Below, one piece after another: positions 45,516 to 54,628 of a stretch of 64,000 nt of DNA. This DNA is from Spirochaetia bacterium (GTDB lineage Bacteria; Spirochaetota; Spirochaetia; Sphaerochaetales; Sphaerochaetaceae): assembly GCA_022482625.1 (NCBI GenBank), contig JAKVOU010000001.1, positions 868,001 through 932,000 on the forward strand, given 5' to 3'. The notes beneath the pieces are model-generated. The model made no database searches, was not told the origin of the DNA, and was given only the letters and a program-made list of their open reading frames with translations. Each line of letters opens with the position of its first letter. Positions within the stretch are counted from its first letter, which is position 1. A program made the translations under genes and the position numbers.

Positions 45516-46140
45516 GGGAAACCTCTTTTCCAAGGGATAACACAAAGTTCTACTCTTACGCGAACCTACACCCATTGAAAAGACATTAACTGACCATATA
45601 GAAAAGCATCGGAAAAGTCAATAGCAAGAACCTTTTGGTCCCTAGCAGCCAGCCTTTCCTTGATAGAAAAAGCCTGACTTATCTATCGACGGTATAGTAC
45701 CTATTTCATCACCACAATGCACATGGCATACCTGCTTCTGTATTGAATTATTTATACTTCCACACCTATCCTTCACAAAACTCCATATAACTTCGTTTTC
45801 CTTTTCCGTCTATGACCGGTATACTGGGACCAGGTCAAAAGAATGAGTTGCTTCATTGATACAAACAACTATCTTATGAAGATTGCCTTTGTTTCGGTGT
45901 GGCTCCATTCGTATGATTCCTTCAGATAAACCTTGTTTCCATTTCGTACAGGAAGGAGTTTCTGCTGGATAAGACTCTCAGATTTGCCCTTTCCTGTTCT
46001 GCCTGCCTAGCGATAAAGACAGGCAGTTTATTATTTCAGGCCCCTGCCTTTTCCTTGCTACTGCAAAAAGACAATAGAGAGAGAAGTGTTTTCTCAAGCC
46101 TGTTGCTCCCAAGATAGTAGCAAATCATCAGAAAAGGAAA
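45516..46140. other. Intergenic stretch without a recognised gene
   Basis: About 620 bases. A terminator-like hairpin CTGCCTG/CAGGCAG (45999-46026) is followed by TTTATTATTT. A short open stretch near 45830-45930 reads MKIAFVSVWLHSYDSFR but is not recognised. Confidence 0.4.
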
Positions 46141-46146
46141 TGTCTA

Positions 46147-46175
46147 TTGACAAATGTGTTTAGTATATATACACT
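46147..46175 (+). promoter_or_regulatory. Promoter and possible operator of the marR-like gene
   Basis: TTGACA (46147-46152), 17 bases, TACACT (46170-46175). Between them GTGT-N11-ACAC (46156-46174) forms an inverted repeat. The predicted start point is at or next to the ATG at 46183, implying a leaderless or nearly leaderless mRNA; no ribosome-binding site is seen. Confidence 0.5.
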
Positions 46176-46182
46176 TTAAGAT

Positions 46183-46665
46183 ATGTTATATCTCAACTTC
46201 AAGAACAGAGGCAAACTCAGTTACCAGTTCCTAAGAATTGCCGTCAAATTGACAGAATTCGATAAGGTAACACAGAATTATGGGACAGATACGAAACTCA
46301 CTATGGCTGAAATCCATATGATCAAGGCAATTAAGGAAACTGATGATTGTCACGTAACGAAACTGGCTGCTTTGCTTGGAGTAACAAAGGGTGCAGTTTC
46401 CCAAATCACAAAAAAATTGGAAAGGAAACATATGATTTCCAAAAGTACAGATCCAAACAACCTGTCAAAACAAATCCTAAGATTAACGGATATCGGGGAA
46501 ACAGCAAATGATTGCCATGAGGCTCTGCATAAGGAATTTGATGCCGTTTTCATGGAAACATTGGCAAATGCCACTCCAGAAAACATAGAGTTTCTCAAGG
46601 ACTTTCTCCATCGCATGGAAACAGAAATCGATGTTTATGAAAGCAATGGACATATACAACTTTAA
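46183..46665 (+). CDS. MarR family transcriptional regulator
   Basis: 160 residues. Winged helix: TKLTMAEIHMIKAIKE, HVTKLAALLGVTKGAVSQITKKLERKHMI (recognition helix), DPNNLSKQILRLTDIG (wing). Typical of repressors of drug efflux, and a MATE transporter gene follows 150 bases downstream. ATG 46183 sits almost on the predicted transcription start. Ligand unknown. Confidence 0.9.
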   Translation: MLYLNFKNRGKLSYQFLRIAVKLTEFDKVTQNYGTDTKLTMAEIHMIKAIKETDDCHVTKLAALLGVTKGAVSQITKKLERKHMISKSTDPNNLSKQILRLTDIGETANDCHEALHKEFDAVFMETLANATPENIEFLKDFLHRMETEIDVYESNGHIQL

Positions 46666-46725
46666 CCATTGTCTTTACTGACATCAGTTCCTTATGAAAA
46701 AGAAAATTTCGTGAAACAGTATAGC

Positions 46726-46768
46726 TACTAAATACTTTTTGTAGTAACAAATTCGTTTGGGTTTATAA
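46726..46768 (+). promoter_or_regulatory. Candidate promoter/operator of the MATE gene
   Basis: A perfect inverted repeat TACTA-N11-TAGTA (46726-46746) overlaps a possible -35 TTGTAG (46739-46744); TTATAA follows after 18 bases (46763-46768). The same N11 half-site spacing is seen at the marR promoter. A plausible MarR binding site. Confidence 0.4.
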
Positions 46769-46814
46769 CACAGCATACATGTATAGCACCTAAACAATAT
46801 AAGAGGAAAATAAA

Positions 46815-48206
46815 ATGAACGATCAGAAACTACAGTTGATGAGAACAGGCAACATGCCAGAGGTACTTGCCAGACTTGGTATCCCGACCATGGTCGGAAT
46901 GATGGTATCAGCGTTGTACAGTGTTGTAGACGCCTATTTCGTCGGTGGATTAGGAACGAGCCAAATGGGTGCCATCGCAGTTGTATTTCCCGTGGTACAA
47001 GTCATTGTGGGCTTGGGAATGACCTTCGGAAGCGGAGCAGCTTCATATATTGCACGGATGCTCGGCAAAGGAGATGCCCAGGCAGCAAACCACACGGCAG
47101 CAACAGCATTGTATACAAGCCTTGCTGTAGGTGCCGTTGCAATATTGCTCTCATTGGCCCATCTTGACCGTATACTTACCGCATTGGGAGCAACTTCTAC
47201 CATACTTCCCTATGCCAGAGCATATGCTAGCATCTATATTGCAGGCTCTATCCTCAATGTCTTTAATATCACCATGAACAACATCATTACAGCTGAAGGC
47301 AGGTCAACACTGACCATGGTATCCATGTGCATAGGAGGTGGACTCAATGTTGTCCTAGATCCTCTTTTCATTTATCCTCTTGGTTTTGGTATCAGAGGAG
47401 CTGCAATTGCAACTGTCATTTCACAGGTAGCAACTGCATGTCTATATTTCTGGTACATTGGATGCAAAAAGGGATATCTGCGTTTTGCACCCAGTCTTTT
47501 TTCCTTCGACAAAACCATATTCATGGAAATATTCAAGGTAGGTGTCCCAATCCTTGTATTCCAGCTACTGACAAGCATATCTTTGGGGCTTTCAAATACT
47601 GCTGCCACCACTTATGGTGATTCGGCCGTTGCAGCCGTAGGTGTTGTCACAAGGATACTGACTCTCGGTACCTATGTTATCTTCGGATATATGAAGGGTT
47701 ACCAACCGGTAGTCGGATACAATTACGGCGCAGGGCGCAATGACCGTGTCAGGCAAGCGACAAAGCTCTCACTTCTCTGGTCAACTGTATTTTGCATAGT
47801 TGCTGCAGGCCTCATGCTTATCATCCCAAAGCAAATTATCAATCTGTTTACGACTGGTGATGCGGATCTGTCTACCATAGGAGCCCATATGCTTTGGGCA
47901 AATGGTTTGGTTTTTCCTCTCTTTGGTTTCCAAATGGTTACCATGGCATTGTTCCTGGCTATGGGAAAAGGCAAAGAAGGAGGCATATTAAGTATAAGCA
48001 GACAAGGACTTTTCTTTGTCCCGGCCATTTTGCTACTTCCCCATTTCTTTGGAGTCAATGGTATAATCTGGGCGCAACCTGTTGCTGATGCCGCAACAGA
48101 TATTCTAGCAATCATCCTGGTACTCAGATTACATAAGGAATTATCAGCTACCAGCAAAGACAATCTGAAGAAAGCCATGTCAACAAACTCAGATACAACT
48201 GTATAA
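46815..48206 (+). CDS. MATE family efflux transporter
   Basis: 463 residues, twelve hydrophobic helices in two related halves. Marks: PTMVGMMVSALYSVVDAYFVGGLG at the start of half one and GVPILVFQLLTSISLGLSNTAA at half two. These export cationic drugs or metabolites with Na or H exchange. GAGGAA precedes the ATG. Together with the MarR-type gene it forms a regulator-pump pair. Confidence 0.92.
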   Translation: MNDQKLQLMRTGNMPEVLARLGIPTMVGMMVSALYSVVDAYFVGGLGTSQMGAIAVVFPVVQVIVGLGMTFGSGAASYIARMLGKGDAQAANHTAATALYTSLAVGAVAILLSLAHLDRILTALGATSTILPYARAYASIYIAGSILNVFNITMNNIITAEGRSTLTMVSMCIGGGLNVVLDPLFIYPLGFGIRGAAIATVISQVATACLYFWYIGCKKGYLRFAPSLFSFDKTIFMEIFKVGVPILVFQLLTSISLGLSNTAATTYGDSAVAAVGVVTRILTLGTYVIFGYMKGYQPVVGYNYGAGRNDRVRQATKLSLLWSTVFCIVAAGLMLIIPKQIINLFTTGDADLSTIGAHMLWANGLVFPLFGFQMVTMALFLAMGKGKEGGILSISRQGLFFVPAILLLPHFFGVNGIIWAQPVADAATDILAIILVLRLHKELSATSKDNLKKAMSTNSDTTV

Positions 48207-48332
48207 GTCTTTATATGCCCACACTTGAAATCGTTCTTTGCAGAAACAAGAGCTTTGCTTTGCATAACTATCATAATTTATGATATAGTAGTCACATCAG
48301 AGACAGAACGGAAAATGCGGAAAGGGAAAAAC

Positions 48333-49069
48333 ATGAAGAAAAAACATATTGCGGTCATCCTGGCTATCATAGGTTCAAGCATAGCATTGCTGACTGCAAA
48401 GCCTGCAACGTCGGTGCCATCAGATTCTGATCAGATTCTCTATGACAAATCAGGTAACCCGATTACATTCGTTACACCGCATGGTCCGGCACCATATGCT
48501 TACATAGTCCCGAATTCAATCGTGGGTTACTACGAAGCTTACATTCCACTTGGATTTACTTACAGCTATGGCAGTCATGCCATCGAAGGATCATCAGATG
48601 ACGCTTTTACTACCATGGGAGTCAACTTTGACTGTTATATCTATGATTATGGAGAACCCTTGGGACTAGGGATGAAAGCTGCATGTACATTTGGCGATAA
48701 CCTTGTCTCAGTATCATTTCTTCTTGAGCCTGCATACCGTTTTACTATTACCTCTGAGCTAGAAGGTTACATGGGCATAGGATTTGCCATGAATGCAATC
48801 GGCAGCAATGATGATGACACAGGACAGAACTCAGGAAGTAACAAAGTCAACCTTCCTTTTCATCGGTCCCTGGCATGGACATAGGCTTCAATTTCAGTCC
48901 GATTCCAGATAATCATTCTTTCTTTATCAATGCCGGCGTAGATGGCGAAGCTCTTTGGCTGGTATCAGATGAAAGCACCGAGGCAACAGGAAAAGACTTC
49001 AGATATCGAATTGCACCGCATATCGGCTTTAACTTCAGGTCTGTTTCTCCCCGCTGGCTATTCAACTGA
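48333..49069 (+). pseudogene. Outer-membrane beta-barrel-like protein, two frameshifts
   Basis: Signal peptide MKKKHIAVILAIIGSSIALL, then alternating strands with aromatic/Gly residues (YEAYIPLGFTYSYG, VNFDCYIYDYGEPLGLGMKA, SVSFLLEPAYRFTI, APHIGFNFR), like small spirochaetal barrels. One extra C in each of 48855-48856 and 48868-48870 breaks the frame; removing both joins KVNLLFIGPGMDIGFNF and gives 244 residues. AAGGG lies before ATG 48333; longer upstream starts are rejected. Confidence 0.75.
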
Positions 49070-49100
49070 AAACAACGGGAAAAATCAAGGCATATATATT

Positions 49101-49129
49101 AACAGCGGCACAAACCGTGCCGCCGTTGT
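49101..49129. terminator. Bidirectional terminator-like hairpin
   Basis: AACAGCGGCAC ... GTGCCGCCGTT around a 5-base loop, between convergent stops at 49069 and 49159. Confidence 0.6.
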
Positions 49130-49158
49130 CATATACTTTCTCCGTCTTTTACGGATAA

Positions 49159-50487
49159 TCAATCATGAATCAACTGCTTGAGTTCTGCAACTCTTTCATC
49201 CAATTCCTTCTTCGTAGAAGCTTCTACGACCAATCTAAGATAAGGCTCCGTATTGGATTTCCTGATATTGAACCACCATGTAGGATATTCAATCCTGTAA
49301 CCGTCGAAGTCAAGGACTTTCTCAGCCTTGGATGCATAGTTCTCCTTCAACTGTTCCATTACTTCATCCTTGTGCTCAATCTTGAAGTTGACCTCCCCAC
49401 TGCTGTAATACTTGACAATCTCACCCATCAGCTGAGAGAAACTCTTCCCTTGCTTTTTTGCATCTGCAAGTACGGAAAGCACCATCATCGAAGAGAATAG
49501 ACCACTGTCACAGTTGTTGAATTCATGGAAATAGTAATGCCCGGCAAGTTCTCCTCCGAAAACAGCACCGGTTTTCCTTAGCATAGCCTTTGCATTGACA
49601 TGACCGACCTTCCAAATCTTTACTTCAAATCCAAGCTTGGCAAGGTAATCAGTCGTTGACCTGCTGGTTCTGATATCACACACCGCAATTTTATTGCCCG
49701 GCATATGAACCATTTTCTGCCCCATGAGACCCATAGCATAATCTGCCTGGATATACGTGCCTTTTTCATCGACGAACATGACCCTGTCCGCATCACCGTC
49801 AAAGATAATACCGACATCACAGCCATGCTTCAGAACAGTATCCTGCAGTTGCCTGCAGGTCGTCGGATCAAGAGGATTCGGTGCATGGGCTGGAAAACTT
49901 CCATCCAAAGTATCATTCAGGAAAATATGATCTGCACCATATAAGTCTTTGACCAATATCGATGACATGCCATTGCTACAGTCAAATGCAAGCTTCAGGT
50001 TCGACACATCAGGCAAGTATTGCTTGAGAAATTCCAGATATGGAGCCTTTGCATCTACCTTTTCAATCGTACCCTTCTTCTTTGCAACAACAATTTCATC
50101 CTCGTTGCACATCTTTTCCAAATCCTTGAGCCCTGAATCACCTCCGACAGGAATTGCCCCGGCAGCGCTGATCTTCAACCCATTGTATTTTGCAGGATTA
50201 TGGCTGGCTGTAATCTGGACACTACCGCCACAGGGGAAATGAACCGTCGCAAAATAAACCATTGGAGTTGAGGCCAGTCCGATGTCAACAACAGTACAAC
50301 CGGCATCCATCAGTCCTTGGGACAGACCTTCAAACATCTTGTCACTTGAAAGACGCATGTCTCTTCCAACGACAATTCTGTCAGTCGAAAGTAACTTAGG
50401 CAGAAAATAACCTACCTTATATGCCAATTTTTCATCCAGATCTTCTCCGAAGATACCGCGAATATCATATGCTTTGAAAGCACCCAT
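49159..50487 (-). CDS. Phosphomannomutase/phosphoglucomutase
   Basis: 442 residues, alpha-D-phosphohexomutase. Four domains: N-terminal KAYDIRGIFGEDLD, phosphoserine loop TASHNP (Ser in QITASHNPAKYNGLK), Mg loop FDGDADR, sugar loop GGELAGHYYFH, and phosphate-binding RKSNTEPYLRLVVEA at the C-terminus. It converts hexose 1- and 6-phosphates for exopolysaccharide or nucleotide-sugar supply. The second of two adjacent ATGs (50487) is preferred for spacing from AGGAGGG. Confidence 0.92.
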   Translation of the reverse strand: MGAFKAYDIRGIFGEDLDEKLAYKVGYFLPKLLSTDRIVVGRDMRLSSDKMFEGLSQGLMDAGCTVVDIGLASTPMVYFATVHFPCGGSVQITASHNPAKYNGLKISAAGAIPVGGDSGLKDLEKMCNEDEIVVAKKKGTIEKVDAKAPYLEFLKQYLPDVSNLKLAFDCSNGMSSILVKDLYGADHIFLNDTLDGSFPAHAPNPLDPTTCRQLQDTVLKHGCDVGIIFDGDADRVMFVDEKGTYIQADYAMGLMGQKMVHMPGNKIAVCDIRTSRSTTDYLAKLGFEVKIWKVGHVNAKAMLRKTGAVFGGELAGHYYFHEFNNCDSGLFSSMMVLSVLADAKKQGKSFSQLMGEIVKYYSSGEVNFKIEHKDEVMEQLKENYASKAEKVLDFDGYRIEYPTWWFNIRKSNTEPYLRLVVEASTKKELDERVAELKQLIHD

Positions 50488-50531
50488 CATATCCCTCCTG
50501 ATTTAGGTATGGTAGTATATGTATTATTGTA

Positions 50532-51029
50532 TCACCTTTCAGCTTTTTCTCCTAGGTTCAAACCTTTTTGCCAAAGCAAAAGCTTTTCCTCAAAAGGCAG
50601 CGTATAGGCAGGGCTGGTCGAGGGCATCACCAAAAAATCAATGTCGGGATAATAACCGACTTCCTTCCGATAAAGGCTACAAGCCGTTTTGCCATTGAAA
50701 AGGACTCTGACTATGGTAGGCTGTCCCTGCAGGAGCTTCTCTACTGCATGGGGTTCTACATTCCTTATTGCAGTATCAAGGGAACCCTTCCGTTCACATC
50801 GCCTGACCACATCCCACAAGGCAATGCCATTGTTCCTAAGCAGTTGTTTTTTCTCCTCATAGTCCGAGAAGCCTCGCTTCTTATTGTAAAGGATGTCCAT
50901 TATCTTCCAGAAAGCATTACGCTCATGCCCATAGTATTCTGATTTTGCAAGGGATCGCACGCTTGGCGCTGACCCCAGGATCAGCAGTTTTGGCTCAGCC
51001 CCGATGATGGCATCAAAAGCTTCTATCAT
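50532..51029 (-). CDS. Uracil-DNA glycosylase family 6-like (hypoxanthine-DNA glycosylase)
   Basis: 165 residues of the Mug/HDG branch. N-terminal LLILGSAPSVRSLAKSEYYG and HERNAFWKIMDIL and C-terminal VMPSTSPAYT are typical of family 6 enzymes, annotated as DNA-deoxyinosine glycosylases, which remove hypoxanthine from deaminated adenine. Asn in RNAFW matches the family active-site region. Start overlaps the stop of the upstream FAD gene (ATGA), so it is co-translated. Confidence 0.85.
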   Translation of the reverse strand: MIEAFDAIIGAEPKLLILGSAPSVRSLAKSEYYGHERNAFWKIMDILYNKKRGFSDYEEKKQLLRNNGIALWDVVRRCERKGSLDTAIRNVEPHAVEKLLQGQPTIVRVLFNGKTACSLYRKEVGYYPDIDFLVMPSTSPAYTLPFEEKLLLWQKGLNLGEKAER

Positions 51030-52570
51030 GCCAAGTACCTTACCACTGCATCAGCAACGTTGATGCCATCCATGGCAGAACTGACAATACCTCCTGCATA
51101 ACCGGCGCCCTCGCCACAGGGAAACAATCCATCTTTGGACATCAAGGAAACATCATCCCTGACTATCCGTACAGGACTGCTGGTCCGACTCTCACAGGCA
51201 AGCAACAACGCTTCATCGGTAAGGAATCCCCTCGCTTTCTGTCCGAATTGTTCGAAAGCAAGTTTAAGCCTCATGCTGACAAAAGACGGAAACAAGGTTC
51301 TCAAATCAGCACTGGCTACGCCAGGCACATAGCTGGTTTCCGGCAAGTCATTACTCATTTTGCCGGCACAGAAATCCGTCATTCTCTGGGCAGGCACAAC
51401 AAGGCCTTTGTCAAAGACCTTCCATGTACGCATTTCCATTGCCTTCTGAAATGAAAGCATGCCAAGAGCCCCCTGGAATTGGACAGGCATATCCTCAGGA
51501 TGCAGTTCCACTACCATGGCACTGTTGGCCCATCTGCCTGTACGCGAAGCTGGACTCATGCCATTGACAACCGTACGGCCTTGCTCAGTATGCGAAGGAA
51601 TGACTAATCCGCCAGGACACATGCAGAAGGAATAGACACCACGTCCTTGTACCTGTGTAACAAAACTATATTCAGCAGCAGGCAGATAACTTCCACGTCC
51701 CTTGGGGTCCTTGTATTGTATCCGATCAATCAATTGCTGAGGATGTTCAACCCTGACTCCTATGGCTATCCCTTTTGCTTCAAGATCATAGCTACCATCT
51801 TTCAGGAACCTATAGACAGACTCTGCACTATGGCCTGTTGCAAGTACGATAGGTCCATCAAAGGTCGAACCATCTCGACAAAGGGCTCCGCAAACCCTTC
51901 CATCTGTTTCCTTTAAGCCGACTACTTCCGTATTGAAATGGACTTCTCCACCATATTCAATGATGGTGTTTCGCATATGTTCAATGATCCGGGGAAGCTT
52001 ATCAGTACCAAGATGAGGATGAGATTGTCCGAGGATAGCAGGATCAGCCCCATGTTGGCAAAACTGAAAAAGAACTTTGTCAACATTTCCCCGTTTCTTC
52101 GACCGGGTATAAAGTTTGCCATCAGAAAAAGTTCCTGCCCCTCCTTCCCCAAAGCAAAAATTGGAGTTTTCATCCACATGGTTCGACCTGATCATCTTCG
52201 CTATGCTGATCTTACGTCCATGTACCTGTTCTCCTCGTTCCAAGACAATGGGACAAAGTCCCTGCTCCAGCAACCTCAGAGCACAAAAAAGTCCTGCAGG
52301 GCCCTCACCTACGACAATGACCCTTTTGCAATTCCGCACATCCTTGTATTCAGTTTTTTCATAAGGAAGCGATGGTTCCTGGGAAACAAATATCCTCACT
52401 TCCATGTCAACCATGACAGGATGCCTGCGGGCATCAATCGACTGTCGTCTTACCAGGATGTCTGTTACTTCATCTACAGGTACCTTGGCTCTGCCTGCAG
52501 ACTCTTTCAACAAAGATTGCCTTACGAAAGCAACTTGCGGCAGTATTCTCAGATGTATATCTTTTACCAT
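51026..52570 (-). CDS. FAD-dependent NAD(P)-type dehydrogenase of unknown substrate
   Basis: About 514 residues, widespread bacterial family often called uncharacterised FAD-dependent dehydrogenases. N-terminal RNA-binding-like region (VKDIHLRILPQVAF), then the FAD Rossmann loop VVGEGPAGLFCALRL, ERGEQVHGRK and ATGHSAESVYRFL. The C-terminus ends SMDGINVADAVVRYLA (FAD motif). Start 52570 matches where homologues begin; longer starts up to 52633 have no ribosome-binding site. Operon with the glycosylase gene downstream. Confidence 0.83.
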   Translation of the reverse strand: MVKDIHLRILPQVAFVRQSLLKESAGRAKVPVDEVTDILVRRQSIDARRHPVMVDMEVRIFVSQEPSLPYEKTEYKDVRNCKRVIVVGEGPAGLFCALRLLEQGLCPIVLERGEQVHGRKISIAKMIRSNHVDENSNFCFGEGGAGTFSDGKLYTRSKKRGNVDKVLFQFCQHGADPAILGQSHPHLGTDKLPRIIEHMRNTIIEYGGEVHFNTEVVGLKETDGRVCGALCRDGSTFDGPIVLATGHSAESVYRFLKDGSYDLEAKGIAIGVRVEHPQQLIDRIQYKDPKGRGSYLPAAEYSFVTQVQGRGVYSFCMCPGGLVIPSHTEQGRTVVNGMSPASRTGRWANSAMVVELHPEDMPVQFQGALGMLSFQKAMEMRTWKVFDKGLVVPAQRMTDFCAGKMSNDLPETSYVPGVASADLRTLFPSFVSMRLKLAFEQFGQKARGFLTDEALLLACESRTSSPVRIVRDDVSLMSKDGLFPCGEGAGYAGGIVSSAMDGINVADAVVRYLA

Positions 52571-52658
52571 GTCCATATGGTAGCTATTCACACTATCTGC
52601 GTCAACGGAAACAAGCCTTTCAGTTGCAAACACCGGGCTCTTGCGCTACCATAGGCTC

Positions 52659-54566
52659 ATGAATGTTCTATCTGTGGAGCAAATCTCCAAGACCCTCAAT
52701 GATGCACCTTTGTTTGAAAATGTTACATTTGGCTTGGAAAGCGGCGAACATGTCGGCTTGATAGGCAGCAACGGATGTGGCAAGAGCACACTGCTCAACA
52801 TACTCAGCGGCAAGCTTGAGACTGATACCGGAAAAGTAAGCATGTCAAATGCAGCTCAGATACTGATACTTGAACAAACCGTTTCCTTTGCAACTGACGA
52901 TACTGTAGAACAGTATCTTTACAAAGCAAAAAGCCCCCGGTTCAAGCTTCTGGAACGCTACCACAAATTACTCGACAAAGCCACAGAACCGGCCACGCAA
53001 AAGCAACTGGCAGACCTGACTGACAAAATGGAAAAAGATGGTACATGGAACATCGTCTCGGACTTTACCTCTATCTTGGGTGAACTGGGACTTTCGGACG
53101 TTTTGAACCGACGCATGGCAACCCTATCAGGAGGAGAACAGAAAAAAGTTGCCATAGCACGGGTATTATGCGGGAAACCGACCATCCTGCTGCTTGATGA
53201 GCCGACAAACCATCTGGACATCGACACCATCGAATGGCTCCAGGATTATCTCTCTACAAGCAACATGACTATGATCATCGTTACACATGACCGATATTTT
53301 CTCAATGCAGTCTGCACAAGGATCATCGAACTTGATGATGGGCAGGTCTATTTCCATCCCGGCAACTATGACAGTTACTTGCTTCGCAGGGCAAAACGGA
53401 TCGATGACAACCAAAAGCAGCAGGATAGATTTGCAACCATACTGAGACGGGAATTGGAATGGCTGAAGCGTGGCCCACAGGCAAGGACAGGTAAGGATTC
53501 AGGCAGAAAAGATCGTATTGTTTCCATGCAGGAACAACAGAAAAATGTCCAGGATATTGCCCAGAACCAATTCACATCTGCTTCCAGACGCTTAGGTAAG
53601 AAAATCCTTGAAGTACGGGACATCAGCAAAGGTTTTGCAGGACAACCGTTGTTCAAGGATTTTTCATTTTCATTTACGAAGGGCATGCGAATGGGCATCA
53701 TAGGAAAGAACGGAAGCGGCAAGAGTACTTTGCTTGATGTACTTACAGGACATCTATCCCCAGATGCAGGAAACGTTGACATCGGCGTCAATACGGTTTT
53801 CGGTTATTATGACCAGAAAGGAAGGAACCTGAACAGCAGCAAAAGTGTACTTGAATATGTGGAAGATATCAGCGAACGTATTACTTTGGCTCCGGAGCAA
53901 CAGGTAACGGCCGCCAGATTCCTTGAATTGTTCTCATTCCCTACGAAACTGCACAGACTACCCATTTCAACTTTGTCGGGAGGACAAAGACGAAGGCTTT
54001 ATCTGATCTCAAGATTGCTGAGCAATCCGAATTTTCTTGTCTTGGACGAGCCTACGAATGATCTTGATGTAAAGACAATGGAAAATCTTGAAAGCTACAT
54101 CGCAGATTTCGAAGGGTGTTGCCTCATTGTTTCCCATGACCGTGCTTTCCTAGACCATACTTGCCAAGATCTGCTCATACTTTCAAACCAGCATGTCGAA
54201 CGATTCGAAGGCAATTACTCAAGTTGGAAAGTTGAGGAAAATGCAAGGAAGGAAGAAAAGCAGCAACAGGAACGGCAAGCCATCAAGGCACAGCAGAAAG
54301 CCCAAGAAAGATCTGATGCGGAAAAAACCAAAAAAAGCAGGAAAGGCCTGACTTACAAAGAAAAGCTAGAACTCAAGGATTTGGAAAGCAACATTGCGGA
54401 AAAAGAAAAATTAGTTGCAGACTTAGAGGCGAGTTTTGCCACTGCAGACACAACAGAATTAGGGACATTACAGGAAAGAACTATAGCTTATGCAAAGGCA
54501 AAGGACCAACTTGAATCCATGGAAAACCGGTGGCTTGAATTGAGCATGCTTGTTGAAGAGGCGTAA
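52659..54566 (+). CDS. ABC-F type ATPase, Uup-like
   Basis: 635 residues, two ABC domains and no membrane helices. Walker A: GSNGCGKST and GKNGSGKST; signatures LSGGEQKKVAIARVL and LSGGQRRRLYLISRLL; Walker B LLDEPTNHLDIDT and VLDEPTNDLDVKT. A Lys/Glu-rich linker with coiled coil closes the C-terminus (KLELKDLESNIAEKEKLV), as in Uup. These proteins act on ribosomes or DNA-associated stress. Start ATG 52659; an earlier TTG is less likely. Divergent from the FAD gene. Confidence 0.92.
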   Translation: MNVLSVEQISKTLNDAPLFENVTFGLESGEHVGLIGSNGCGKSTLLNILSGKLETDTGKVSMSNAAQILILEQTVSFATDDTVEQYLYKAKSPRFKLLERYHKLLDKATEPATQKQLADLTDKMEKDGTWNIVSDFTSILGELGLSDVLNRRMATLSGGEQKKVAIARVLCGKPTILLLDEPTNHLDIDTIEWLQDYLSTSNMTMIIVTHDRYFLNAVCTRIIELDDGQVYFHPGNYDSYLLRRAKRIDDNQKQQDRFATILRRELEWLKRGPQARTGKDSGRKDRIVSMQEQQKNVQDIAQNQFTSASRRLGKKILEVRDISKGFAGQPLFKDFSFSFTKGMRMGIIGKNGSGKSTLLDVLTGHLSPDAGNVDIGVNTVFGYYDQKGRNLNSSKSVLEYVEDISERITLAPEQQVTAARFLELFSFPTKLHRLPISTLSGGQRRRLYLISRLLSNPNFLVLDEPTNDLDVKTMENLESYIADFEGCCLIVSHDRAFLDHTCQDLLILSNQHVERFEGNYSSWKVEENARKEEKQQQERQAIKAQQKAQERSDAEKTKKSRKGLTYKEKLELKDLESNIAEKEKLVADLEASFATADTTELGTLQERTIAYAKAKDQLESMENRWLELSMLVEEA

Positions 54567-54576
54567 ACATTGCATA

Positions 54577-54624
54577 GAAGGAGAAGCAGAAATCAAGATA
54601 ATGTCTTTATCTGTTTCTCCTTTT
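54577..54624 (+). terminator. Terminator after the ABC-F gene
   Basis: GAAGGAGAAGCAGA pairs with TCTGTTTCTCCTTTT around a 20-base loop; a short T-run follows. It sits between convergent stops. Confidence 0.6.
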
Positions 54625-54628
54625 CATT

